Positions 29,659-41,351 of a stretch of DNA of 64,000 nucleotides are shown piece by piece. Below the pieces are notes generated by a model that saw only the letters and a program-made list of their open reading frames with translations, was not told the DNA's origin and made no database searches. The position numbers were made by a program, and so were the translations under genes. The stretch's first letter is position 1. The number at the start of each line of letters is the position of its first letter. Source of the DNA: Datnioides undecimradiatus (Eukaryota; Chordata; Actinopteri; Lobotiformes; Datnioididae); NCBI GenBank assembly GCA_008933995.1, contig WARS01000013.1, positions 16,371,806-16,435,805 of the forward strand, written 5' to 3'.

Positions 29659-29946
29659 GAAGTGTCAGCTTCTGGAAGCCCTTGGAAGCGACCACATACT
29701 TTATGCTGTTTAGCTTCCCAACCTGAACCACGACAGTCCTCCGACGTCTCCCACCCCTTTTACCCTTTAAACAACGAGCAAGCAGCTCATCCTGATCGTA
29801 TAGTGCAATAGTCCCACCCTTTTTCCTGAAAGCCCCTGCTGACAATAGCTGGGTCACCCTGTAGGGGGTCTTGCCATCCTCTGTCCAAAGGTCTGTGACC
29901 ATTACTCCTCCTCCTCCGCTCCCTCTTCTTTGCGTCCTTTGCCAGC
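28486..29946 (-). other. rbm38: rbm38 3' UTR
   Basis: AT-rich, with a run of about 23 A at 28741-28763, an A-rich run at 28893-28911 and a long T/A run at 29138-29162 (plus strand), and an (AAT)n tract at about 29624-29651. A minus-strand frame opens further upstream but overlaps the last coding exon in another phase and is a shadow. The 3' UTR of this family carries AU-rich stability elements; several plus-strand TAAAT words here would read ATTTA in the transcript. Confidence 0.55.
29624..29651. repeat. (AAT)n microsatellite
   Basis: About nine AAT units running into an A tract, inside the rbm38 3' UTR. Confidence 0.9.
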
Positions 29947-31481
29947 TCACTGCATGCGGTCTGGTTGGATGTGCTGCTGTGGGGCGTAGTGCAGGAAGGC
30001 CGGGGTTGGGCCAGCAGCAGAGGGTAGGGTGGGGTGGACGGTCGCTGGAGCTGTGGTGGCGGCTGCCGGGCCTGCTGCTGTGGCAGAAGGGCTGGTGGCA
30101 TAGCTGTAACCCAGGAAACCAGCAGGGGAGGCAGCATATGGGTACTGCTGCTCAAAAGCTGCCTGGGCATACTGGGTGTAGGCTGCACTGTAGTCCAGGT
30201 AGGGGCTTGTGCTGACGGAGGACACCTGAGTGGGCAGTACCAGGCTAGGCTGCACAAAGGCTTGTGGGTAGATGTATGGCTGGGCCATCCTGCACACAGA
30301 CACAAAGACCAAACAGGGTCATTAGACAGAACGGCTGAAGTACCAGAACAGAGAAATCCCAGGACCTGCCTTCTTTTGTTTACATTGCCCCCAGAGGGCG
30401 ACTGTGTCAGGAATATAAACTCTCTGTAGGTGTTCTGAACTCAAAGAGTTCTCACACAGTTACCCACTGTTGTTACAGACCAAATCGAAGAGAGGCAGAT
30501 GAGGTTAGGAGGCGAAGGTGACTCAACCCTCTGTGTCTGTGTCAGTTAGTAAAACCCACCAAACCTGTTAGGTAGGGCCTCCTGAGGTAGATGGGAGGGG
30601 AAGAGTAAGGGAGGGAGGGAGGAGGGTGAACGATAGAGTCAGCCGTTACTGGCAGGTTTTCAAGCTCAGGCATCAGCAGAGTGTTTTAACAGCTGCTGCT
30701 CTTCACTCGCTGAACACACTCAAACACACAAACACACACACAGACAGAAAAGGGAAGTGCGTGAAGGCTGTGCAGAAGTTGCAGTTCTCCAAGTTCTCAC
30801 TTGGTGTGTTAATCTCACGCAGCTTGATCACAGGTGATGGCGCTACCTGTGGGGAAGATAATGGTAGCAGGGGAGCTCATCAGGGTTGGGTGCCAGGCTC
30901 TGTCGGGCCTTGTGGGCTGGCACTCAGATGTAGCTGATTAGAGTGGTGGAGTCTGGGGACTGCACGGTTTCTCTGCCTCTCTCTCTCTCTGTCTGTCTTT
31001 GCCGCTTTATCCATGCAGGAAAGGGGAAGGGGAGAGGGCTCTGAAGGAGTCTATTTTTAGTCAGGACTTGAAGTATCTCTTCTAGGTTTGTGGTCTGCAA
31101 GGAGGGATGGTTGTGGCAGAGTGGAGAAGACCCCCCCCCTCTTCCTTGAGTTAAAAGGCTGATGCAACTGACTTTTTTTTTTTTTTTTTTTCCCACCCGC
31201 GATACCACGCACTTCAGGGAAAACATCCACAGATGCAAACCCTGAGACAAAGACATGACAGTCACAATAAATGTCACTTTGACATTCTTCAGCTGCATCT
31301 CAGTACTGATAAAAATCTTCCTTTCATGGATTGGATTTAAATTTCAGTCTTAGCGCTTTTTATTTTCTTTCTCTACAGATTTAAATGGAGGAGAAGAAGA
31401 GGATCAGCAATGAGAGGCAGCCATGAAGTCAACACAGCAAAAGATGGAAGCATGCATGAACAGGGATGTCTCTCTCTCTCA

Positions 31482-31517
<36 letters not shown>

Positions 31518-34500
31518 GTTCCCCCCACCCCTTCTCCCTTCTTTCATCCATCCACCCACACACCAGTAACCACTGCAAACCCCAAACCATGCCATAATAG
31601 GGAAAGAGTCACACCGCAATCAGCATAACCTCTTCAGTTCATATCACACGTAAGGGAAAAGATAAAAAGCCACTCCAATCCATCACAGCACACTGCACTG
31701 CACTCTCAAGCCATCACTGGCACCTTGGAGAGAGGCTGGCTGAGGGAGGGAGGAGGGGGCGGGGGTGGGCAGACATTTTCTGTCACACCCCTCCTCGGGA
31801 CTAGTCCTGTACTGTGGGCATCTTCTGATCCTCTGCTGGTACACTGGTCAGCTGGCAGCAGAGAGCAACCATAGCCAGAGGTTAGATAGGAGGATGGCAG
31901 TGATTATTGTCAGCAATAAACATAAATAAAAAAATTCCTATTGTATCATTTAGTTCAAACAGGGATGTGATAAAGAGTGAGGGAAACAGAAACAGTGAGA
32001 TCACTGTTAAAAACTTAAGCGCTGCATGACCAAAACCCCTGACATCTAGAATGATACAAGAAAAACACCACCTATGATGTGACATTAGAAACATTTAACA
32101 CTATAAACCTGCAGAAATGCCCCAGTTTGGAGGTGAACATTTAAAACAAGAGTGTGGTAGAAAGAAGTCACAGAAGCGCACTGAGACATCTGGAGAGCGA
32201 AGGGACGGACACCAAACCGGACAACAGTGGCATGTAACGAGTGAGCATAAGCAAATGAATGTAACCCCCACCCATGGAGCGCAATCTACACTTTGCGCTC
32301 ACAGTGCCATTGAGCTGCTTCACAAAGAGGCATTCACTCTCACACACAGCTTTCAAACAGGACTATACATTAATGCTGTGGGGCATATGTGCTTTCACTC
32401 GCATCATGTATAATGAGCCTGCCTTCTCCGTGGCCTTGGCTGTGTGTTGCCATAGGCAGTTTGCCTTAATCGAGGCTTGAAATCAAGTGACCTCGTGTAG
32501 GTAAAGTGGAAGGGAAAATCATGTAAATCTCGAGAACGTGAAAGGGAAGTTAAGACGCGACGAAGCACAGCTGTCCTATAACATCTGCACGGTCGTACAT
32601 GGAGATGTTAGCTGTAGTTATAGCTGAAGTGAAAAGAGGGACTGGGGCAAGTTAAGGACAGCAGTGAGCTCCTGGGGACCACAGAGATGCCAAGTGGATT
32701 GTGGGACAATGGCAGGGGGACAAGGATGATGGCCAGAAGATCGTAGGTCAGCTGGTTTTGTGCTGACGGCCACTCGGTGTGTGTTTGACATAGTGCCACT
32801 CTGCAGACAGTGTGTGAGACACTAGACAGACATGCTCACCAAAAAACATTTGATGCCTGCAAATATTACAAATAAGGCTGTACTAACCATCACCATGAAG
32901 GCCACTTAATGAGCTAATGCGAAAAGCCTGGGCGATATCGCACCAGGCAGCTAAATATCTCTACACGATAACACAAATGACCTTCAGCGCATGACTCGCT
33001 GCAGCATGAAGTGTGAAAGCAGATGGGACAGGGTGGGGGAATTAAACAACACCTTACAATACTTGGAAGAGGACTTGATATTCCTTCCTTCCCCCCTCTT
33101 TGTTTGAGAGGACTGTGAATATTCTTTGAAAGCAGGAGGGACTAAAAAAGGTGTTTTGTTTGGCACCTGTAGAGGTGGGTTTCCTAGGGAGCACACAGCC
33201 TCATTAAGCATTAGTCCCAGAATACACCCCCCCAGTTACCCTCCCTCCTCCCCCACCTCCTTCCTCCCAGTCTCACAGAGGTGTCAGTTTTCAGAGCCTC
33301 TATCCGACACACAGCACTTTAATGGGAGAAATAAAAACCAGTGCTAACGGAATAAAAAAGGGGGATACATATGACGTGGGAAAGTGCAGGGAGGTAGACG
33401 GCGTGGAGGAGGTGATGCATGAGTGAAGATGAATCTGCAAGCACACCAACAACTCCTCCCCTCCCCATCAAAACAATGTTCCTGGCCCCAGTGACCCCCT
33501 CTGGCCCTATCAGTCCACAGCATCTGCTGACCACAGCTAGACACACACACGCACTCATACACGGCAGTAAGTCCAAACCTGCACACCACAGCTACACGCA
33601 ATGCTCCAGCACTGTTCGAAATCCCTTTTCAGACCATGTCCTCACACCATATGTTGTCAAGGGGCTTGGGGGGTGGGGGTGTGGTGGATGAGAGGCTGAA
33701 AGAAAAGCCACTTGTATGCTCTGCATCTTAGGGGAGGCCTGCGTCTGTCACCCACCATACAGAGGAACCCCCGAAGAAACGGACAGGTGCTCCATGCGCC
33801 TCTCTACGTCTCTGGGGTGGTGTTCACGGGAGATTAAGGGGGTGTAAAAGACTGTAATATGAGCCAGCACCTGTCAGGCACATGCCTCAAAGCAGCACTA
33901 CGCTCCACATTTCTAAACCCTCAGGGTTTCAGTGCCATCCATGTTCACTATGGTAGTGGGAGCACGGACATTAGAGGGACTTTCCAGTGTCCGAGGTCTT
34001 GGGACATGATGGGACATGTCCCTAGTGGACCCTGATTTCCACAAAGTTCTCAAGCACTCACGCCCTCTGACGTCAGCTTTATTATATATTAATCTACCAA
34101 TTATATTTTAGATTAACTGATTGATCATTTAAATCTTACATCTTTTACGCTTTTCTTGAAAGTACTAAAAGCAACACTATGTAACTAATGTGCCTTAAAA
34201 TAACAGCTTTAAAATCATTTTGATGCATGGCACACTGACTTTACAGGGTGAATGGCGCTTCTGCCTTTCCTACTCGCACCCCAACACAAGTTACACAACT
34301 TGGGTTGAGCAGCAATAATCTCTCCCGAGAAGCACATAATGCTTTGCGTCACACACACTCCACTAAATTATTGATTGGGGCTTGAATCAAAGTTTATGGA
34401 GAAACTGTTTTTTTGTTTTCCTTCGATGGTCATCGGCTACTCTGCTACAGCGCTCAGTGATTAGCTGCCATTAGCTAGTCAGCTCTCAGTCAGCCACACA

Positions 34501-37500
34501 GCCAGCTGGCTCTGAACTAATTTGTTGACTTGCTTGTTTTTGATAATAAGTAATGTAATCAGAACAAATGCACATGCTCAACTGCCCATAGTCACAAAAT
34601 GTGCGTATAAATGGACTGCACTCAGAAACTGTAGAGGCGCCTAATCACGAAATACAAATTATTGCATAATGTGGGTTTGAACAGTTACAGTTCATCGGTA
34701 TCTTTGCCCATTGGTTTTCTGTTAATCAACCTGATGTGTCGCCTCAACCCTGAAAACAAATGCTGCAGCTACTGGTTTCTTTCATCATAGATTATCTGTT
34801 AATAATTTCAATTATTGGATTAATGTTAAAGTCGGTACATCAGAGAAATGTAACAAATGCCCGTGATGAACGGCTTTTTTCTCAGTCCTTTATTTTAAAA
34901 CCCAAAGATATTCAGGTTACAATAAATCCTCAAATTTAAGACAATAGAAACAGCTAATGTTGACATTTTTAAATCTGACTTGTATGCAATACTACTTTAT
35001 TAAATGTTGACTTGTCATGTGTGTTGACGTGAGATTTGTGTGTGAGATATGGTGGCGAGGGATGAATTCTGAGAGTTGCGGGGGGCCCGAGGAGAGCCAT
35101 TACTGCAGTGAAATGCTCATTAGCTACTCAGCAGACCATGGCTCCTAGACGCTGTCCAGGTTGTTGCTACAACATGGCCACTTCTAGGAAGCCCTCACAG
35201 TGACAGAGTCCAGTCAGGCAGGTACACGAGTCAAGAGGCTCCTGACAGAGGCTGACAAGCGACTCACACATTCACCCCTGGAATGCTCCTCCATTACCAC
35301 AGATATGTGAACCATCTCTCAGCCCTCCCAGTCCCACAAAACTGAAATATGCTAATAGACTGCCTCTGGAGTTGCATGTGGACACGGAAACTGACATGTA
35401 CTTTCTAGAGGCCATGTTTGTCAAAGAAATAGTAGCCCAGTGGTGCATCACAGAGGGTAATACAAGAGAATACAACAAGCGCCCACTCCTGCTCACTTAC
35501 CCATACTGCCTCTGGATGAGCGCCGGGTGAATGGGCTGCACTCCGATGGATATGCCTGAAAGATAGGAGGCCGGCTGTCAGACACACACACACACACATT
35601 TGCATTTACAGAGGAGGAGCGGAGAACAATACACAGAGGGCATGGAGAGACAGAGGCAGTGCCTGTTTCAAACCTACCACAAATGGAGCAACAGTTTTAA
35701 AATGCGCAATAAACCGTGAAACATGCATGTATTTGTGAAACTGAAGGTTATTCGGCATGTTAAAATAATAATGCTGCACATGGACAGTGTGGATCGCTCA
35801 CTGAACTGAAACTGTCAACCCCATTAAATTTTGGCAAAGGGTCTCATTTATTGGCATTAGTTAGGAGGATCTCTTGGGTGCAAACAAACATGTACTTAAT
35901 TAGCAACACAACATACGGTATATCTCACCTGTCTGAATGCTGCGGGGTTTGGCACCAAGGTAGGCCAGGTTGACGTTGGCCTTCCTGCCATCGATTATGG
36001 GGTTGGGATCCTTGCAGGCTCTCTCTGCTGCTCCTCGGTCTGTCATTGTCACCTGATGACAGAGTCAGACATGTCAACAACAAGACAACAATATCTCAAG
36101 AAAAACAAACAAACAAAACCAACTGTCTTGTGTAACATTGTCATCAACCGTTAAAGCTAAATAAAACTGTTGCAAATGCATAAGAATTAGGTTGGTCTTT
36201 TATCTGCTGGGCTTGTTAGAAAATTCCCTCTACAGGCTTTCCACTGTTAAGATTCTGTTTCTCTGAAGAAGAAGAAGAAGAAGAGGGAAAACTACAAACA
36301 AAGCACAATGATAAGCTTTGAAAACTGCCCACAGCAGCAGTAGCCAGCCACAAGACTGCCACTCAGCCATGGGCAGACCTGCTGAAATATGGATCTGGGA
36401 AGAGCAACAAGGAGCTTATCCAATTAAGGACAAAATATTAAGTAGATTGGTATTAGTCCACCCCTCCTCTCTCCCTCCTGGCATTAGACGAGCCCTTCTG
36501 TTTTGATTGCCACATTCTGCCAACTAAGAGGGTTCAGTCACCTCGGTGTGTGTGTGTGTGGACTGAGCATCGAATGTAGGCCACCACGTCTTGCATTGTT
36601 TAAAGAGGACATTTGTTTTTTAAGATTTTTAAAAAACCCCCAACAAAAAACAACAAAAAAAAACAGTTTGCCTCTTCATAGCGGTAGGATCCGGAACAAA
36701 GCCCACTCCAGGGCCAGTGTTGTGAACACACAGGAAGGAGAGAGGCTGTGTTTACACTGTGAAGAGCCTTGCTGTGGGGGGTTTCTACTAATCCACCTCT
36801 GAAGTGTGTTTGGAAAAAAGGTGCGCTCTGCTTTGGGGCGCCTCCCCTCCTGCTAGCTACCTCGCCGACTAGAACGCTCAGAAAACAGAATTAGCAGGTT
36901 GCCTCATGCCGCACAAAATGTGTGTGAGAGTGTGTGTCTAGTCCCGGGCAGCACCCACATCGGCCCGAGCCTGTTTAACCTGAAACACCAGCTTCGATAC
37001 GCAGCCGTTTGATATCAACTAGACTCTCAGGACTGCTTTCCGCTGAGGTAGGGAGCTCATGTGTAAACAGTGAGGGCAATTGTCTTACAATTCTGCCTTT
37101 AGAAGTAAACACGCACACATAACAGTTTTCCAGACCTTCTTTGGCCTGACAGTACATTAGTGCTGATGTGTCTCTCCAAGGTTCTGGTAAATATTTGCAT
37201 TTCTGGTGCTGCTTCTGTTCTTTGTGTCAACGAGAGAATGACTATCTGTATCTGCATGGGACCAGATAAGTTACCTATTAGTGCAGATTTAAATTAGATA
37301 TCACAAGGGTCCTTGGGCAATATTTCATTAACCAGACTTAAAGCAACGCCAAGCAGGGATCAAGTTGTGATTAATGTGCCATAAAGCAGCACTTCTCACA
37401 CCTTAGACCAAGAGTTGACAGGCCTTTTAGTTTATGTTGTGAGAACTTCAAGGCATTTTCTTTGGCTTTGACTGGCCATAGACTCAAAAGGACAGGATCA

Positions 37501-38401
37501 AAGGAAACTTTAATGCAATTTTATAGTATACAAGAGAGGCAGTTTGTTAATGTTGGAATTCCTCGCTCAGTAGCCAAGATGTGATGTAAATTATGTGCTA
37601 CGGCTGATTGCTCAGGTCCTTGACAATGGAGGGCAGGGTGTGCAAGGTCAACCTCCTCACCGCTCCAAAATAACCATATAAAGCAAGTAAGTAGTGCTGA
37701 CTGTCACTCACACACACACACACACACACACACTTTGGAGTCATCCAAAGCCATAAGCTGGGGCTGCTCAGGGGTGAATAAAGGGGGCTTCACTCGGGGG
37801 TGGACATCAGACATATGTTGAAATATAATCTTCTTAGTTACCCATCAACTTGTGTGATCCCTCATCCTCATTAAGCTAAAATAACAGCCAGCCAGGCGAA
37901 AAACACGGAGATGCTGTGCAATTATGCTTGTAAGCTCCAGTGGAGGATTACATACTGTAGTTATGACTAACATGGGCATTTACTCGTAATTTAACATTAA
38001 CAAAACAAAAGGCAAGTGTGGTGCGGATACAAAAAACAAGCATATTTTGTGACAATAACTAGGAAATGAGCTGTATTACAGGAACTAAACAGCCTGTTAA
38101 GTGGTTTGCACTAAAAGTAGTGAATGAGAGCTACGTGCTCGTCTCGTAGCGGATATTGTGGTGCATGACTTGTGTTGTTTGTACTCACAAAGCCGTATCC
38201 CCTGGATTTACCGGTCTGCCTGTCCGTTATCACCACAGCCTCGTCAATGTCCCCAAAGGCCTCGAAGTACTTTCTGAGCGAGGCGTCGGTAGTGTGGTAC
38301 GGGAGCCCGCCGACAAAGATTTTGGTAAAAGTCGTGTCTTTCTGCAGCGGTGTGGGATGCATGACTTCCAGGGCTCCGTTCATGAACTGATGCAGAAGCA
38401 T
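29947..38401 (-). CDS. rbm38: RNA-binding protein 38 (RNPC1/SEB4 family)
   Basis: Single-RRM protein that binds AU/GU-rich 3' UTR elements and controls mRNA stability and splicing; a p53 target in mammals. Coding exons (minus): 38401-38189, 36052-35929, 35555-35501 and 30289-29947; phases agree, 244 residues. The RRM spans about residues 24-98 and shows RNP2 KIFVGGLP and RNP1 KSRGYGFV. It is followed by the family block [20 protein letters not shown], a Tyr/Ala/Pro-rich C-terminal region ([11 protein letters not shown]-like: [18 protein letters not shown]), and the invariant end QPDRMQ. The residues FGDIDEAVV and the neighbours rae1 and bmp7 (human 20q13.31) point to RBM38; RBM24, its close paralogue, has FGEIEEAVV and sits near ATXN1 in human. 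The start ATG is chosen because [18 protein letters not shown] matches the length of fish RBM38 N-termini; the Met at residue 7 or 14 is an alternative. Confidence 0.93.
31469..31515. repeat. (TC)n(AC)n compound microsatellite
   Basis: TC units run into about 15 AC units, in rbm38 intron 3. Confidence 0.92.
34164..34350 (+). repeat. Teleost interspersed repeat (AAAAGCAACACTATGTAAC type)
   Basis: Begins CTAAAAGCAACACTATGTAA, continues CCTTAAAATAACAGCTTTAA, ACAGGGTGAATGGCGCTTCT, ACACAAGTTACACAACTTGG, and ends AATAATCTCTCCCGAGAAGC. I recognise this order as a repeat dispersed through percomorph genomes. No coding content. Family name not known to me. Confidence 0.55.
34758..34985 (+). repeat. 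Third copy of the teleost repeat seen at 2250 and 9160
   Basis: Contains GATTATCTGTTAATAATTTC, TAACAAATGCCCGTGATGAA and CCCAAAGATATTCAGGTTAC, which correspond to the 5' half of the consensus I remember for this family. It covers mainly the part missing from the copy at 9160, so together they show both halves of the element. Confidence 0.55.
36053..38188 (-). other. rbm38: Intron 1 of rbm38
   Basis: Contains a (GAA)n tract near 36267-36284 and a (CA)n tract at 37707-37733. No other feature could be supported. Confidence 0.6.
37707..37733. repeat. (CA)n microsatellite
   Basis: About 12 CA units in rbm38 intron 1. Confidence 0.92.
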
Positions 38402-38599
38402 TGGTCAGCCGGTCAGACAGAGAGAGGACCAGAGGCACGCTGAAGATTCAACTGAGCGCTCAGCAATGTCCCAGCATCAGTAAAACCAAACTTAACACCT
38501 CGCTATATTACGTTGAAGTTCCTCTCCGCGTTGCCCTTCGGTAAAAGTTGCAGCAACCTGATGACAACTAAGATTCACGCCGCGGGCGCTCCCCAGGTT

Positions 38600-38780
38600 G
38601 CGTCCACACTGGTTGCTTCGTAGCAGCTGTGGGGGTGATGTGCCGGGAGACTTTTATACGCCGCGGCTCGTGTCACGCCCACACACAACTGTTGACCAAT
38701 CGGCGCGGCCACTGAGTGCCAACTTGTTTCAGCGGCTCCTCCCATTGGTCCGCCCTCCCCGGCGCGGCGCTGCACCTGCT
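38600..38780 (-). promoter_or_regulatory. rbm38: rbm38 core promoter
   Basis: On the minus strand a TATAAAA box lies at 38658-38652 within CGTATAAAAG, with a CCAAT box at 38748-38744 and a second CCAAT on the plus strand at 38696-38700, embedded in CpG-rich DNA (GCGCGGC, CCGCCC). Transcription would start near 38625, giving a 5' UTR of about 225 bases before ATG 38401. Confidence 0.65.
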
Positions 38781-38869
38781 TTTGTCCTTTACAACACAAA
38801 GAAAAGCCCCGTACTGTACGGCAGAGAGGCAAAAAGCGCGGCTCTGCCACATGGTGCATTGTAATACTG

Positions 38870-40800
38870 TAATGAGGAAGTAATTGTCTTTGTGGCTTTA
38901 GACCTAAATCACAATTTCCAAACTTTATTTAAGCAGCAGTCAAAAGTACGCTTCATTTACTGCGCTTTACTTTGCTATGCGTTCACGTCATGACCAATAG
39001 AGCCTGAGCATAAAGCAAAGCTACTGATAAAGTTGAAGTGCCGCTAAAATAAAAGGACAATGGAAACCACACCACTAACGTGAAAAACACATCTTTTCGT
39101 GATGTATCCGTAATCTATTTAAATATCTCCTATTATTTAACCGACCTACAACATACAACTCAGCGTTACTTAGATTTTTCTTAGTTGTCTTAGTTTTTTA
39201 AAAATTTTCCTAATATGGCCATATAAATGTATTCAGAGTCGCAGTACAACATGCTTCAAACATGCATGATGAATTTCAAATTTTGATATCTAAAGATATC
39301 TTATTTGGAAGGCATGGTATATGAAAAACTTAGTTTTTTGCCCTTTGGTTAAAGTACAGTATGACAAACCTCAAAAAGGCCCGCCTCAATAAGCCTCCTC
39401 TTATAGCCCTATTGTAAAAGCTAATGATTGGCATATTTTGAGGAAAAACAGCAGCAAATGTACTTGAGCTCAAAGCTCATGATCCTGTGCAATAGTTATG
39501 TTTTCTACATGCATCTACAAGCTTCCCACAAACACTGATAATCTAAATTCATAAAAGGGTATAGCAACATTAAACCTTTAAGTGTTCTGTTTGATTGGTT
39601 CTGGTGCTTATACGAGCCAGTCTCAATTCTCTATTCAAGCATTCAAAAAAAACGTCTTGACTGGGCAGAGCAGCATGGAAGACGGCGGTCTAGAGGAGTG
39701 GAACCAGTGTCACCCCGTGAAAGCTGAGAGGAGCCGGTGAACTGTGGCAGCAGCAGGTCTTCCCGCCCCCGGTGCCTTGGAGTTCCACTTCTAAGTATCA
39801 GGGGTCAGGCTTAACAGTGAGGTGATACTCTAATGACCTCAATAAAAAGGCATTTAATTCACACCTTCTCCTCTATGAACTGGTTCAATTTTCACACATG
39901 GCCTTTGTAGCTGCCCACGCTACCTCACTCATATCCTCTTGATAATTCCTCCCTATTTCCAACTGCTTATTTCTGTCGAAAGGACCTGGATGAAGAACCC
40001 AACTGTCCTGCTTTGATCTCATTTGTCCTATTTAGCACTCTGACCTCAGGTCCTGGACTTATCTACAGGTAACTGCTGAAGTTAACACACCAAAGGGCAA
40101 AAGACTCCACCTGCTGGTTAACTGCAATTAAAACAAGCAGACAGGAGGGGTCATTGTGATACAGATGTTGTCCAAACTTTACCATTTTGATTTCGCAAGT
40201 CAAGAGGATTTACAGCTGATATACGAGAAAGTTGTCAAGTTCAGTCTTTTGCATGCACGGTACAGTTCCATGAGTCCCAAACATTTATATCAAATACAGT
40301 AGATTATTATTTTTTTTTAAACGAACGTACTCTCTCAGGTTGGAATAAACATGTTCAAATCTAATTGTATGAATTTAATTATTTATTTTACATCCCACTT
40401 TCATCGATGGAGCTAAACCACGAACAGCAAGTCAAAAGAGAATGAAAAGTCTTTGGAAAGCTGTAAAAAAAAATCAGAATCTGGACACATTTAAAAAAAA
40501 AAATATCGAAACATCAAGATATATGACAAATAAAGCCCTCCCCTTCTATGATGACCACTAAGACCAATTGTCACGCAGCTGTCATCAGCGCCAGGTTGGG
40601 TAGGCCCCTCTGATTGGTCCATGCACAGTACGCAGCACCACGGCATTGGTCCAGGTGTTTGCCGAAAGGAAGGAGTCTGTCTCGAGCGTATACACACACT
40701 AATGCAGCAGGTCTTCCGCATTTCCCCACAAGAGATGTGCCTTGGCACGACGAATCTAAAGACAGGAGGGAGCAGTCAGTCACAAAGAACATTTTGCTGA
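38870..40800. other. Intergenic DNA between rae1 and rbm38
   Basis: AT-rich, no supported gene. A small plus-strand ATG frame at 39675 (contains MEDGGLEEWNQCHPVK, 21 codons) lies in a GC-richer patch and an AATAAA follows at 39840, but no splice or family support exists. Alternative rae1 poly(A) signals (TTTATT on plus) occur near 40382. Confidence 0.45.
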
Positions 40801-40813
40801 GTTTTTCGTTGTG

Positions 40814-40819
40814 TTTATT
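40814..40819 (-). terminator. rae1: Candidate rae1 poly(A) signal
   Basis: TTTATT on the plus strand (AATAAA on minus), about 530 bases after the rae1 stop codon. Other candidates lie further on, near 40382, so the 3' end is not fixed. Confidence 0.4.
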
Positions 40820-41351
40820 TCTGAAACGTGTGTGTGTAGCCTTATTGCACAGAATAAATAGTACAATATCACTCTTAAGCAGACAAAATTCAGTCCTTGC
40901 AGATGATGGCTCACCTCTATTAAATATTCCCCTAATCAACTCACTGTCATCTCTATACTTTAAGAAATAACATTCCTTATTCCTTTTTTATGTCATTACA
41001 CTGCGAAGCTCTACTACATACAAGCTAAATGCTTTAAAAAACCAGCAGGCTTCATCACAAAACTCTTGATTGTACAGGCAGATGGTATACACTATTACAG
41101 CAAGAACCACACAAGCCTTCAAAAAAAGACCTCGCTCAGGTCAGGCAGCACTGTTTCCATACTAATGGCTACTCGTAGCAGTACGTGGCAGTGCTGAGAT
41201 CTGATACATATCTGCTGCCCACATCCACGCATGCCACGATTGTTGGGTGCCTACAGATGCCCCACTGTGAGTCACAAGGGCATTGAGGAAGTGGGGCAGC
41301 CCCGTCCAACGGCCACAGTCTCCAGGTTTACAGACAGCGGCTGCCTTTCTC

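Larger units (their letters stand above)
30290..35500 (-). other. rbm38: Large intron 3 of rbm38
   Basis: Holds a (TC)/(CA) microsatellite at 31469, two interspersed repeats at 34.16 and 34.76 kb, and C-rich/G-rich patches near 33220-33270 and 33660-33690. No hidden exon could be supported. Confidence 0.6.

Noticed and set aside
29396-29950. 184-codon minus-strand frame over the rbm38 3' UTR
   Set aside because: It overlaps the last rbm38 exon in another phase, includes a long Tyr run from the (AAT)n tract, and is a shadow frame.
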